Assembly: GCA_944474755.1 (NCBI GenBank)
Contig: OX104112.1
Location: forward strand, 4,946,490-5,010,489
Direction: 5' to 3'
Source: Limnoperna fortunei
Taxonomy: Eukaryota; Mollusca; Bivalvia; Mytilida; Modiolidae
Length of the DNA: 64,000 bases
Every line of letters starts with the position of its first letter. Positions within the stretch are counted from its first letter, which is position 1. Made by a program: the position numbers and the translations under genes. The notes beneath the pieces are model-generated. The model was not told the origin of the DNA and ran no database searches. It worked only from the letters and a program-made list of their open reading frames with translations. Positions 22,551 through 37,740 of this stretch are shown here, piece after piece.

Positions 22551-25500
22551 TCAGTTCACGGAACATTTCATTCTGCTGTATGTGTACGCTATGTTACAGT
22601 TCACGGTACATTTCATTCTACTGTATGTGTACGCTATGTTACAGTTCACGTAACTTTTGATTCTACTGTATGTGTACGCTATGTTACAGTTCATGGAACA
22701 TTTCATTCTACTGTATGTGTACGCTATGTTACAGTTCACGTAACATTTCATTCTACTGTATGTGTACGCAATGTTACAGTTCACGGAATATTTCATTATA
22801 CTGTATGTGTACGCTATGTTACAGTTCACGTAACATTTCATTCTACTGTATGTGAACGCTATGTTACAGTTCACGTAACATTTCATTCTACTGTATGTGT
22901 ACGTTATGTTACAGTTCACGGTACATTTCATTCTACCTTATGTGTACGCTATGTTACAGTTCACGTAACATTTCATTCTACTGTATGTGTACGCTATGTT
23001 ACAGTTCACGTAACATTTCATTCTACTGTATGCGTACACTATGTTACAGTTCACGGTACATTTCATTCTACTGTAGGTCTACGCTATGTTACAGTTCAAG
23101 GTACATTTCATTCTACTGTATGTGTACGCTTTTTACAGTTCACGTAACATTTCATTCTACTGTATGTGTACGCTATGTTACAGTTCACGGTACATTTCAT
23201 TCGACTGTATGTGTACGCTATGTTACAGTTCACGGTACATTTCATTCTACTGTATGTGTACGCTATGTTACAGTTCACGTAACATTTCATTCTGCTGTAT
23301 GTGTACGCTATGTTACAGTTCACGTAACATTTCATTCTACTGTATGTGTAAGCTATGCTACAGTTCACGGTACATTTTCATTCTACTGGATGTGTACACT
23401 ATGTTACAGTTCACGTAACATTTCATTCTACTGTATGTGTACGCTATGTTACAGTTCACGGTACATTTTCATTCGACTGTATGTGTACGCTATGTTACAG
23501 TTCACGTAACATTTCATTCTACTGTATGTGTACGCTATGTTACAGTTCACGTAACATTTCATTCTACTGTATGTGTACGCTATGTTACAGTTCACGTAAC
23601 ATTTCATTCTACTGTATGCATACGCTGTGTTTCAGTTCACGGAACATTTCATTCTACTGTATGTGTACGCTTTGTTACAGTTCACGGAACATTTCATTCT
23701 ACTGTATGTGTACGCTATGTTACAGTTCACGTTACATTTCATTCTACTGTATGTGTACGCTATGTTACAGTTCACGTAACATTTCATTCTACTGTATGTG
23801 TACGCTTTGTTACAGTTCACGGAACATTTCATTCTACTGTATGTGTACGCTATGTTACAGTTCACGTAACATTTCATTCTACTGTATGTGTACGCTTTGT
23901 TACAGTTCACGGAACATTTCATTCTACTGTATGTGTACGCTATGTTACAGTTCACGTAACATTTCATTCTACTGTATGTGTACGCTTTGTTACAGTTCAC
24001 TGAACATTTCATTCTACTGTATGTGTACGCTATGTTACAGTTCACGTAACATTTCATTCTACTGTATGTGTACGCTATGTTACAGTTCACGTAACATTTC
24101 ATTCTACTGTATGCCTACGCTGTGTTTCAGTTCACGGAACATTTCATTCTACTGCATGTGTACGCTATGTTACAGTTCACGTAACATTTCATTCTACTGT
24201 ATGTGTACGCTATGTTACAGTTCACGTAACATTTCATTCTACTGTATGTGTACGCTATGTTACAGTTCACGTAACATTTCATTCTACTGTATGTGTACGC
24301 TATGTTACAGTTCACGTAACATTTCATTCTACTGTATGTGTACGCTATGTTACAGTTCACGAAACATTTCATTCTACTGTATGCATACGCTGTGTTTCAG
24401 TTCACGGAACATTTCATTCTACTGTATGTGTACGCTATGTTACAGTTCATGGAACATTTCATTCTACTGTATGTGTACGCTATGTTACAGTTCACTGTAC
24501 ATTTCATTCTACTGTATGTGTACGCTATGTTACAGTTCACGTAACATTTCATTCTACTGTATGTGTACGCTATGTTACAGTTCATGTAACATTGCATTCT
24601 ACTGTATGTGTACGCTATGTTACAGTTCACGTAACATTTCATTCTACTGTATGTGTACGCTATGTTACAGTTCACGGTACATTTCATTCTACTGTATGTG
24701 TACGCTATGTTACAGTTCACGGTACATTTCATTCTACTGCATGTGTACGCTATGTTACAGTTCACGTAACATTTCATTCTTCTCTATGTGTACGCTATGT
24801 TACAGTTCACGGTACATTTAATTCTACTGTATGTGTACGCTATGTTACAGTTCACGTAGCATTTCATTCTACTGTATGTGTACGCTATGTTACAGTTCAC
24901 GGTACATTTCATTCTACTGTATGTGTACGCTATGTTACAGTTCACGTAACATTTCATTCTACTGTATGTGTACGCTATGTTACAGTTCATGTAACATTTC
25001 ATTCTACTGTATGTGTACACTATGTTACAGTTCACGGTACATTTCATTCTACTGCATGTGTACGCTATGTTACAGTTCACGTAACATTTCATTCTACTGT
25101 ATGTGTACGCTATTGTACAGTTCACAGTACATTTCATTCTACTGTATGTGTACGCTATGTTACAGTTCATGTAACATTTCATTATACGGTAAGTGTACGC
25201 TATGTTACAGTTCACGTAACATTTCATTCTACTGCATGTGTACGCTATGTTACAGTTCACGGTACATTTCATTCTACTGTATGTGTACGCTTTGTTACAG
25301 TTCACGGTACATTTCATTCTACTGTATGTGTACGCTTTGTTACAGTTCACGGTACATTTCATTCTACTGTATGTGTACGCTGTGTTTCAGTTTACGGAAC
25401 ATTTCATTCTACTGTATGTGTACGCTATGTTACAGTTCACGTAACATTTCATTCTACTGTATGTGTACGCAATGTTACAGTTCACGGAACATTTCATTAT

Positions 25501-26646
25501 ACTGTATGTGTACGCTATGTTACAGTTCACGTAACATTTCATTCTACTGTATGTGTACGCTATGTTACAGTTCACGTAACATTTCATTCTACTGTATGTG
25601 TACGCTATGTTACAGTTCACGTAACATTTCATTCTACTGTATGCATACGCTGTGTTTCAGTTCACGGAACATTTCATTCTACTGTATGTGTACGCTTTGT
25701 TACAGTTCACGGAACATTTCATTCTACTGTATGTGTACGCTATGTTACAGTTCACGTAACATTAAATTCTACTATATGTGTACGCTATGTTCAGTTCAGG
25801 TAACATTTCATTCTACTGTATGTGTACGCTATGTTACAGTTCACGTAACATTTCATTCTACTGTATGTGTACGCTATGTTACAGTTCACGTAACATTTCA
25901 TTCTACTGTATGCATACGCTGTGTTTCAGTTCACGGAACATTTCATTATACGGTAAGTGTACGCTATGTTACAGTTCACGTAACATTTCATTCTACTGCA
26001 TGTGTACGCTATGTTACAGTTCACGGAACATTTCATTCTACTGTATGTGTACGCTTTGTTACAGTTCACGGTACATTTCATTCTACTGTATGTGTACGCT
26101 TTGTTACAGTTCACGGTACATTTCATTCTACTGTATGTGTACGCTTTGTTACAGTTCACGGTACATTTCATACTACTGTATGTGGACGCTTTGTTACAGT
26201 TCACGTAACATTTCATTCTACTGTATGTGTACGCTTTGTTACAGTTCACGGTACATTTCATTCTACTGTATGTGTACGCTGTGTTTCAGTTCACGGAACA
26301 TTTCATTCTGCTGTATGTGTACGCTATGTTACAGTTCACGGTACATTTCATTCTACTGTATGTGTACGCTATGTTACAGTTCACGTAACATTTCATTCTA
26401 CTGTATGTGTACGCTATGTTACAGTTCATGGAACATTTCATTCTACTGTATGTGTACGCTATGTTACAGTTCACGTAACATTTCATTCTACTGTATGTGT
26501 AAGCTATGCTACAGTTCACGGTACATTTTCATTCTACTGTATGTGTACGCTTTGTTACAGTTCACGTAACATTTCATTCTACTGTATGTGTACTCTTTGT
26601 TACAGTTCACGGTACATTTCATTCTACTGTATGTGTACGCTGTGTT
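22551..26646 (+). repeat. Higher-order repeat block, 4,096 bp, copy 2
   Basis: Near-identical to copy 1. The few differences I noticed include GGAAC for GGTAC near 26026 (compare 21930) and CATGG for CACGG near 26428 (compare 22332). A third, partial copy follows from 26647 to about 27770, after which monomer order differs. Confidence 0.9.
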
Positions 26647-29600
26647 TCAGTTCACGGAACATTTCATTCTGCTGTATGTGTACGCTATGTTACAGTTCAC
26701 GGTACATTTCATTCTACTGTATGTGTACGCTATGTTACAGTTCACGTAACTTTTGATTCTACTGTATGTGTACGCTATGTTACAGTTCATGGAACATTTC
26801 ATTCTACTGTATGTGTACGCTATGTTACAGTTCACGTAACATTTCATTCTACTGTATGTGTACGCAATGTTACAGTTCACGGAATATTTCATTATACTGT
26901 ATGTGTACGCTATGTTACAGTTCACGTAACATTTCATTCTACTGTATGTGAACGCTATGTTACAGTTCACGTAACATTTCATTCTACTGTATGTGTACGT
27001 TATGTTACAGTTCACGGTACATTTCATTCTACCTTATGTGTACGCTATGTTACAGTTCACGTAACATTTCATTCTACTGTATGTGTACGCTATGTTACAG
27101 TTCACGTAACATTTCATTCTACTGTATGCGTACACTATGTTACAGTTCACGGTACATTTCATTCTACTGTAGGTCTACGCTATGTTACAGTTCAAGGTAC
27201 ATTTCATTCTACTGTATGTGTACGCTTTTTACAGTTCACGTAACATTTCATTCTACTGTATGTGTACGCTATGTTACAGTTCACGGTACATTTCATTCGA
27301 CTGTATGTGTACGCTATGTTACAGTTCACGGTACATTTCATTCTACTGTATGTGTACGCTATGTTACAGTTCACGTAACATTTCATTCTGCTGTATGTGT
27401 ACGCTATGTTACAGTTCACGTAACATTTCATTCTACTGTATGTGTAAGCTATGCTACAGTTCACGGTACATTTTCATTCTACTGGATGTGTACACTATGT
27501 TACAGTTCACGTAACATTTCATTCTACTGTAAGTGTACGCTATGTTACAGTTCACGGTACATTTTCATTCTACTGTATGTGTACGCTATGTTACAGTTCA
27601 CGTAACATTTCATTCTACTGTATGTGTACGCTATGTTACAGTTCACGTAACATTTCATTCTACTGTATGTGTACGCTATGTTACAGTTCACGTAACATTT
27701 CATTCTACTGTATGCATACGCTGTGTTTCAGTTCACGGAACATTTCATTCTACTGTATGTGTACGCTTTGTTAGAGTTCACGGAACATTTCATTCTACTG
27801 TATGTGTACGCTATGTTACAGTTCACGTTACATTTCATTCTACTGTATGTGTACGCTATGTTACAGTTCACGTAACATTTCATTCTACTGTATGTGTACG
27901 CTTTGTTACAGTTCACGGAACATTTCATTCTACTGTATGTGTACGCTATGTTACAGTTCACGTAACATTTCATTCTACTGTATGTGTACGCTTTGTTACA
28001 GTTCACGGAACATTTCATTCTACTGTATGTGTACGCTATGTTACAGTTCACGTAACATTTCATTCTACTGTATGTGTACGCTATGTTACAGTTCACGTAA
28101 CATTTCATTCTACTGTATGTGTACGCTATGTTACAGTTCACGTAACATTTCATTCTACTGTATGTGTACGCTATGTTACAGTTCACGAAACATTTCATTC
28201 TACTGTATGCATACGCTGTGTTTCAGTTCATGGAACATTTCATTCTACTGTATGTGTACGCTATGTTACAGTTCATGGAACATTTCATTCTACTGTATGT
28301 GTACGCTATGTTACAGTTCACTGTACATTTCATTCTACTGTATGTGTACGCTATGTTACAGTTCACGTAACATTTCATTCTACTGTATGTGTACGCTATG
28401 TTACAGTTCATGTAACATTGCATTCTACTGTATGTGTACGCTATGTTACAGTTCACGTAACATTTCATTCTACTGTATGTGTACGCTATGTTACAGTTCA
28501 CGGTACATTTCATTCTACTGTATGTGTACGCTATGTTACAGTTCACGGAACATTTCATTCTACTGTATGTGTACGCTTTGTTACAGTTCACGTAACATTT
28601 CATTCTTCTCTATGTGTACGCTATGTTACAGTTCACGGTACATTTAATTCTACTGTATGTGTACGCTATGTTACAGTTCACGTAGCATTTCATTCTACTG
28701 TATGTGTACGCTATGTTACAGTTCACGGTACATTTCATTCTACTGTATGTGTACGCTATGTTACAGTTCACGTAACATTTCATTCTACTGTATGTGTACG
28801 CTATGTTACAGTTCATGTAACATTTCATTCTACTGTATGTGTACACTATGTTACAGTTCACGGTACATTTCATTCTACTGCATGTGTACGCTATGTTACA
28901 GTTCACGTAACATTTCATTCTACTGTATGTGTACGCTATTGTACAGTTCACAGTACATTTCATTCTACTGTATGTGTACGCTATGTTACAGTTCATGTAA
29001 CATTTCATTATACGGTAAGTGTACGCTATGTTACAGTTCACGTAACATTTCATTCTACTGCATGTGTACGCTATGTTACAGTTCACGGTACATTTCATTC
29101 TACTGTATGTGTACGCTTTGTTACAGTTCACGGTACATTTCATTCTACTGTATGTGTACGCTTTGTTACAGTTCACGGTACATTTCATTCTACTGTATGT
29201 GTACGCTGTGTTTCAGTTCACGGAACATTTCATTCCACTGTATTTGTACGCTATGTTACAGTTCACGTAACATTTCATTCTACTGTATGTGTACGCAATG
29301 TTACAGTTCACGGAACATTTCATTATACTGTATGTGTACGCTATGTTACAGTTCACGTAACATTTCATTCTACTGTATGTGTACGCTATGTTACAGTTCA
29401 TGTAACATTTCATTATACGGTAAGTGTACGCTATGTTACAGTTCACGTAACATTTCATTCTACTGCATGTGTACGCTATGTTACAGTTCACGGTACATTT
29501 CATTCTACTGTATGTGTACGCTTTGTTACAGTTCACGGTACATTTCATTCTACTGTATGTGTACGCTTTGTTACAGTTCACGTAACATTTCATTCTACTG

Positions 29601-30008
29601 TATGTGTACGCTGTGTTTCAGTTTACGGAACATTTCATTCTACTGTATGTGTACGCTATGTTACAGTTCACGTAACATTTCATTCTACTGTATGTGTACG
29701 CAATGTTACAGTTCACGGAACATTTCATTATACTGTATGTGTACGCTATGTTACAGTTCACGTAACATTTCATTCTACTGTATGTGTACGCTATGTTACA
29801 GTTCACGTAACATTTCATTCTACTGTATGTGTACGCTATGTTACAGTTCACGTAACATTTCATTCTACTGTATGCATACGCTGTGTTTCAGTTCACGGAA
29901 CATTTCATTCTACTGTATGTGTACGCTTTGTTACAGTTCACGGAACATTTCATTCTACTGTATGTGTACGCTATGTTACAGTTCACGTAACATTTCATTC
30001 TACTATAT

Positions 30009-31358
30009 GTGTACGCTATGTTCAGTTCAGGTAACATTTCATTCTACTGTATGTGTACGCTATGTCTCAGTTCATGGTACAATTCATTCTACTGTATGTG
30101 TACGCTTTGTTACAGTTCACGGTACATTTCATACTACTGTATGTGGACGCTTTGTTACAGTTCACGTAACATTTCATTCTACTGTATGTGTACGCTTTGT
30201 TACAGTTCACGGTACATTTCATTCTACTGTATGTGTACGCTGTGTTTCAGTTCACGGAACATTTCATTCTGCTGTATGTGTACGCTATGTTACAGTTCAC
30301 GGTACATTTCATTCTACTGTATGTGTACGCTATGTTACAGTTCACGTAACATTTCATTCTACTGTATGTGTACGCTATGTTACAGTTCATGGAACATTTC
30401 ATTCTACTGTATGTGTACGCTATGTTACAGTTCACGTAACATTTCATTCTTCTGTATGTGTAAGCTATGCTACAGTTCACGGTACATTTTCATTCTACTG
30501 TATGTGTACGCTTTGTTACAGTTCACGTAACATTTCATTCTACTGTATGTGTACTCTTTGTTACAGTTCACGGTACATTTCATTCTACTGTATGTGTACT
30601 CTGTGTTTCAGTTCACGGAACATTTCATTCTGCTGTATGTGTACGCTATGTTACAGTTCACGGTACATTTCATTCTACTATATGTGTACGCTATGTTCAG
30701 TTCAGGTAACATTTCATTCTACTGTATGTGTACGCTATGTCTCAGTTCATGGTACAATTCATTCTACTGTATGTGTACGCTTTGTTACAGTTCACGGTAC
30801 ATTTCATACTACTGTATGTGGACGCTTTGTTACAGTTCACGTAACATTTCATTCTACTGTATGTGTACGCTTTGTTACAGTTCACGGTACATTTCATTCT
30901 ACTGTATGTGTACGCTGTGTTTCAGTTCACGGAACATTTCATTCTGCTGTATGTGTACGCTATGTTACAGTTCACGGTACATTTCATTCTACTGTATGTG
31001 TACGCTATGTTACAGTTCACGTAACATTTCATTCTACTGTATGTGTACGCTATGTTACAGTTCATGGAACATTTCATTCTACTGTATGTGTACGCTATGT
31101 TACAGTTCACGTAACATTTCATTCTACTGTATGTGTAAGCTATGCTACAGTTCACGGTACATTTTCATTCTACTGTATGTGTACGCTTTGTTACAGTTCA
31201 CGTAACATTTCATTCTACTGTATGTGTACTCTTTGTTACAGTTCACGGTACATTTCATTCTACTGTATGTGTACGCTGTGTTTCAGTTCACGGAACATTT
31301 CATTCTGCTGTATGTGTACGCTATGTTACAGTTCACGGTACATTTCATTCTACTGTAT
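30009..31358 (+). repeat. 675-bp tandem duplication (15 monomers each)
   Basis: 30009-30683 and 30684-31358 carry the same order of variant monomers. Both start at the 44-bp unit GCTATGTTCAGTTCAGG and run through CATACTACTG, TATGTGGACGC, CATTCTGCTG, the AAGCTATGCTACAG unit and the 46-bp CATTTTCATTC unit. They differ at a few bases, for example ATTCTTCTG at 30446 against ATTCTACTG at 31121. Confidence 0.85.
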
Positions 31359-34300
31359 GTGTACGCTATGTTACAGTTCACGTAACTTTTGATTCTACTG
31401 TATGTGTACGCTATGTTACAGTTCATGGAACATTTCATTCTACTGTATGTGTACGCTATGTTACAGTTCACGTAACATTTCATTCTACTGTATGTGTACG
31501 CAATGTTACAGTTCACGGAATATTTCATTATACTGTATGTGTACGCTATGTTACAGTTCACGTAACATTTCATTCTACTGTATGTGAACGCTATGTTACA
31601 GTTCACGTAACATTTCATTCTACTGTATGTGTACGTTATGTTACAGTTCACGGTACATTTCATTCTACCTTATGTGTACGCTATGTTACAGTTCACGTAA
31701 CATTTCATTCTACTGTATGTGTACGCTATGTTACAGTTCACGTAACATTTCATTCTACTGTATGCGTACACTATGTTACAGTTCACGGTACATTTCATTC
31801 TACTGTATGTCTACGCTATGTTACAGTTCAAGGTACATTTCATTCTACTGTATGTGTACGCTTTTTACAGTTCACGTAACATTTCATTCTACTGTATGTG
31901 TACGCTATGTTACAGTTCACGGTACATTTCATTCGACTGTATGTGTACGCTATGTTACAGTTCACGGTACATTTCATTCTACTGTATGTGTACGCTATGT
32001 TACAGTTCACGTAACATTTCATTCTGCTGTATGTGTACGCTATGTTACAGTTCACGTAACATTTCATTCTACTGTATGTGTAAGCTATGCTACAGTTCAC
32101 GGTACATTTTCATTCTACTGGATGTGTACACTATGTTACAGTTCACGTAACATTTCATTCTACTGTATGTGTACGCTATGTTACAGTTCACGGTACATTT
32201 TCATTCGACTGTATGTGTACGCTATGTTACAGTTCACGTAACATTTCATTCTACTGTATGTGTACGCTATGTTACAGTTCACGTAACATTTCATTCTACT
32301 GTATGTGTACGCTATGTTACAGTTCACGTAACATTTCATTCTACTGTATGCATACGCTGTGTTTCAGTTCACGGAACATTTCATTCTACTGTATGTGTAC
32401 GCTTTGTTACAGTTCACGGAACATTTCATTCTACTGTATGTGTACGCTATGTTACAGTTCACGTTACATTTCATTCTACTGTATGTGTACGCTATGTTAC
32501 AGTTCACGTAACATTTCATTCTACTGTATGTGTACGCTTTGTTACAGTTCACGGAACATTTCATTCTACTGTATGTGTACGCTATGTTACAGTTCACGTA
32601 ACATTTCATTCTACTGTATGTGTACGCTTTGTTACAGTTCACGGAACATTTCATTCTACTGTATGTGTACGCTATGTTACAGTTCACGTAACATTTCATT
32701 CTACTGTATGTGTACGCTATGTTACAGTTCACGTAACATTTCATTCTACTGTATGCCTACGCTGTGTTTCAGTTCACGGAACATTTCATTCTACTGCATG
32801 TGTACGCTATGTTACAGTTCACGTAACATTTCATTCTACTGTATGTGTACGCTATGTTACAGTTCACGTAACATTTCATTCTACTGTATGTGTACGCTAT
32901 GTTACAGTTCACGTAACATTTCATTCTACTGTATGTGTACGCTATGTTACAGTTCACGTAACATTTCATTCTACTGTATGTGTACGCTATGTTACAGTTC
33001 ACGAAACATTTCATTCTACTGTATGCATACGCTGTGTTTCAGTTCACGGAACATTTCATTCTACTGTATGTGTACGCTATGTTACAGTTCATGGAACATT
33101 TCATTCTACTGTATGTGTACGCTATGTTACAGTTCACTGTACATTTCATTCTACTGTATGTGTACGCTATGTTACAGTTCACGTAACATTTCATTCTACT
33201 GTATGTGTACGCTATGTTACAGTTCATGTAACATTGCATTCTACTGTATGTGTACGCTATGTTACAGTTCACGTAACATTTCATTCTACTGTATGTGTAC
33301 GCTATGTTACAGTTCACGGTACATTTCATTCTACTGTATGTGTACGCTATGTTACAGTTCACGGTACATTTCATTCTACTGCATGTGTACGCTATGTTAC
33401 AGTTCACGTAACATTTCATTCTTCTCTATGTGTACGCTATGTTACAGTTCACGGTACATTTAATTCTACTGTATGTGTACGCTATGTTACAGTTCACGTA
33501 GCATTTCATTCTACTGTATGTGTACGCTATGTTACAGTTCACGGTACATTTCATTCTACTGTATGTGTACGCTATGTTACAGTTCACGTAACATTTCATT
33601 CTACTGTATGTGTACGCTATGTTACAGTTCATGTAACATTTCATTCTACTGTATGTGTACACTATGTTACAGTTCACGGTACATTTCATTCTACTGCATG
33701 TGTACGCTATGTTACAGTTCACGTAACATTTCATTCTACTGTATGTGTACGCTATTGTACAGTTCACAGTACATTTCATTCTACTGTATGTGTACGCTAT
33801 GTTACAGTTCATGTAACATTTCATTATACGGTAAGTGTACGCTATGTTACAGTTCACGTAACATTTCATTCTACTGCATGTGTACGCTATGTTACAGTTC
33901 ACGGTACATTTCATTCTACTGTATGTGTACGCTTTGTTACAGTTCACGGTACATTTCATTCTACTGTATGTGTACGCTTTGTTACAGTTCACGGTACATT
34001 TCATTCTACTGTATGTGTACGCTGTGTTTCAGTTCACGGAACATTTCATTCCACTGTATTTGTACGCTATGTTACAGTTCACGTAACATTTCATTCTACT
34101 GTATGTGTACGCAATGTTACAGTTCACGGAACATTTCATTATACTGTATGTGTACGCTATGTTACAGTTCACGTAACATTTCATTCTACTGTATGTGTAC
34201 GCTATGTTACAGTTCATGTAACATTTCATTATACGGTAAGTGTACGCTATGTTACAGTTCACGTAACATTTCATTCTACTGCATGTGTACGCTATGTTAC

Positions 34301-37300
34301 AGTTCACGGTACATTTCATTCTACTGTATGTGTACGCTTTGTTACAGTTCACGGTACATTTCATTCTACTGTATGTGTACGCTTTGTAACAGTTCACGGT
34401 ACATTTCATTCTACTGTATGTGTACGCTGTGTTTCAGTTTACGGAACATTTCATTCTACTGTATGTGTACGCTATGTTACAGTTCACGTAACATTTCATT
34501 CTACTGTATGTGTACGCAATGTTACAGTTCACGGAACATTTCATTATACTGTATGTGTACGCTATGTTACAGTTCACGTAACATTTCATTCTACTGTATG
34601 TGTACGCTATGTTACAGTTCACGTAACATTTCATTCTACTGTATGTGTACGCTATGTTACAGTTCACGTAACATTTCATTCTACTGTATGCATACGCTGT
34701 GTTTCAGTTCACGGAACATTTCATTCTACTGTATGTGTACGCTTTGTTACAGTTCACGGAACATTTCATTCTACTGTATGTGTACGCTATGTTACAGTTC
34801 ACGTAACATTTCATTCTACTATATGTGTACGCTATGTTCAGTTCAGGTAACATTTCATTCTACTGTATGTGTACGCTATGTCTCAGTTCATGGTACAATT
34901 CATTCTACTGTATGTGTACGCTTTGTTACAGTTCACGGTACATTTCATACTACTGTATGTGGACGCTTTGTTACAGTTCACGTAACATTTCATTCTACTG
35001 TATGTGTACGCTTTGTTACAGTTCACGGTACATTTCATTCTACTGTATGTGTACGCTGTGTTTCAGTTCACGGAACATTTCATTCTGCTGTATGTGTACG
35101 CTATGTTACAGTTCACGGTACATTTCATTCTACTGTATGTGTACGCTATGTTACAGTTCACGTAACATTTCATTCTACTGTATGTGTACGCTATGTTACA
35201 GTTCATGGAACATTTCATTCTACTGTATGTGTACGCTATGTTACAGTTCACGTAACATTTCATTCTACTGTATGTGTAAGCTATGCTACAGTTCACGGTA
35301 CATTTTCATTCTACTGTATGTGTACGCTTTGTTACAGTTCACGTAACATTTCATTCTACTGTATGTGTACTCTTTGTTACAGTTCACGGTACATTTCATT
35401 CTACTGTATGTGTACTCTGTGTTTCAGTTCACGGAACATTTCATTCTGCTGTATGTGTACGCTATGTTACAGTTCACGGTACATTTCATTCTACTGTATG
35501 TGTACGCTATGTTACAGTTCACGTAACTTTTGATTCTACTGTATGTGTACGCTATGTTACAGTTCATGGAACATTTCATTCTACTGTATGTGTACGCTAT
35601 GTTACAGTTCACGTAACATTTCATTCTACTGTATGTGTACGCAATGTTACAGTTCACGTAATATTTCATTATACTGTATGTGTACGCTATGTTACAGTTC
35701 ACGTAACATTTCATTCTACTGTATGTGTACGCTATGTTACAGTTCACGTAACATTTCATTATACTGTATGTGTACGCTATGTTACAGTTCACGTAACATT
35801 TCATTCTACTGTATGCATACGCTTTGTTACAGTTCACGGAACATTTCATTCTACTGTATGTGTACGCTTTGTTACAGTTCACGGAACATTTCATTCTACT
35901 GTATGTGTACGCTATGTTACAGTTCACGTAACATTTCATTCTACTGTATGTGTAAGCTATGTTACAGTTCACGTAACATTTCATTCTACTGTATGTGTAA
36001 GCTATGCTACAGTTCACGGTACATTTTCATTCTACTGGATGTGTACACTATGTTACAGTTCACGTAACATTTCATTCTACTGTATGTGTACGCTATGTTA
36101 CAGTTCACGGTACATTTTCATTCGACTGTATGTGTACGCTATGTTACAGTTCACGTAACATTTCATTCTACTGTATGTGTACGCTATGTTACAGTTCACG
36201 GAACATTTCATTCTACTGTATGTGTACGCTATGTTACAGTTCACGTAACATTTCATTCTACTGTATGTGTACGCTTTGTTACAGTTCACGGAACATTTCA
36301 TCCTACTGTATGTGTACGCTATGTTACAGTTCACGTAACATTTCATTCTACTATATGTGTACGCTATGTTCAGTTCAGGTAACATTTCATTCTACTGTAT
36401 GTGTACGCTATGTTTCAGTTCATGGTACAATTCAATCTACTGTATGTGTACGCTTTGTTACAGTTCGCGGTACATTTCATTCTACTGTATGTGTACGCTT
36501 TGTTACAGTTCACGGTACATTTCATTCTACTGTATGTCTACGCTATGTTACAGTTCACGGTACATTTCATTCTACTGTATGTGAACGCTATGTTACAGTT
36601 CACGTAACATTTCATTCTACTGTATGTGTACGTTATGTTACAGTTCACGGTACATTTCATTCTACCTTATGTGTACGCTATGTTACAGTTCACGTAACAT
36701 TTCATTCTACTGTATGTGTACGCTATGTTACAGTTCACGTAACATTTCATTCTACTGTATGCGTACACTATGTTACAGTTCACGGTACATTTCATTCTAC
36801 TGTATGTCTACGCTATGTTACAGTTCAAGGTACATTTCATTCTACTGTATGTGTACGCTTTTTACAGTTCACGTAACATTTCATTCTACTGTATGTGTAC
36901 GCTATGTTACAGTTCACGGTACATTTCATTCGACTGTATGTGTACGCTATGTTACAGTTCACGGTACATTTCATTCTACTGTATGTGTACGCTATGTTAC
37001 AGTTCACGTAACATTTCATTCTGCTGTATGTGTACGCTATGTTACAGTTCACGTAACATTTCATTCTACTGTATGTGTAAGCTATGCTACAGTTCACGGT
37101 ACATTTTCATTCTACTGGATGTGTACACTATGTTACAGTTCACGTAACATTTCATTCTACTGTATGTGTACGCTATGTTACAGTTTACGGTACATTTTCA
37201 TTCGACTGTATGTGTACGCTATGTTACAGTTCACGTAACATTTCATTCTACTGTATGTGTACGCTATGTTACAGTTCACGTAACATTTCATTCTACTGTA

Positions 37301-37740
37301 TGTGTACGCTATGTTACAGTTCACGTAACATTTCATTCTACTGTATGCATACGCTGTGTTTCAGTTCACGGAACATTTCATTCTACTGTATGTGTACGCT
37401 TTGTTACAGTTCACGGAACATTTCATTCTACTGTATGTGTACGCTATGTTACAGTTCACGTTACATTTCATTCTACTGTATGTGTACGCTATGTTACAGT
37501 TCACGTAACATTTCATTCTACTGTATGTGTACGCTTTGTTACAGTTCACGGAACATTTCATTCTACTGTATGTGTACGCTATGTTACAGTTCACGTAACA
37601 TTTCATTCTACTGTATGTGTACGCTTTGTTACAGTTCACGGAACATTTCATTCTACTGTATGTGTACGCTATGTTACAGTTCACGTAACATTTCATTCTA
37701 CTGTATGTGTACGCTATGTTACAGTTCACGTAACATTTCA

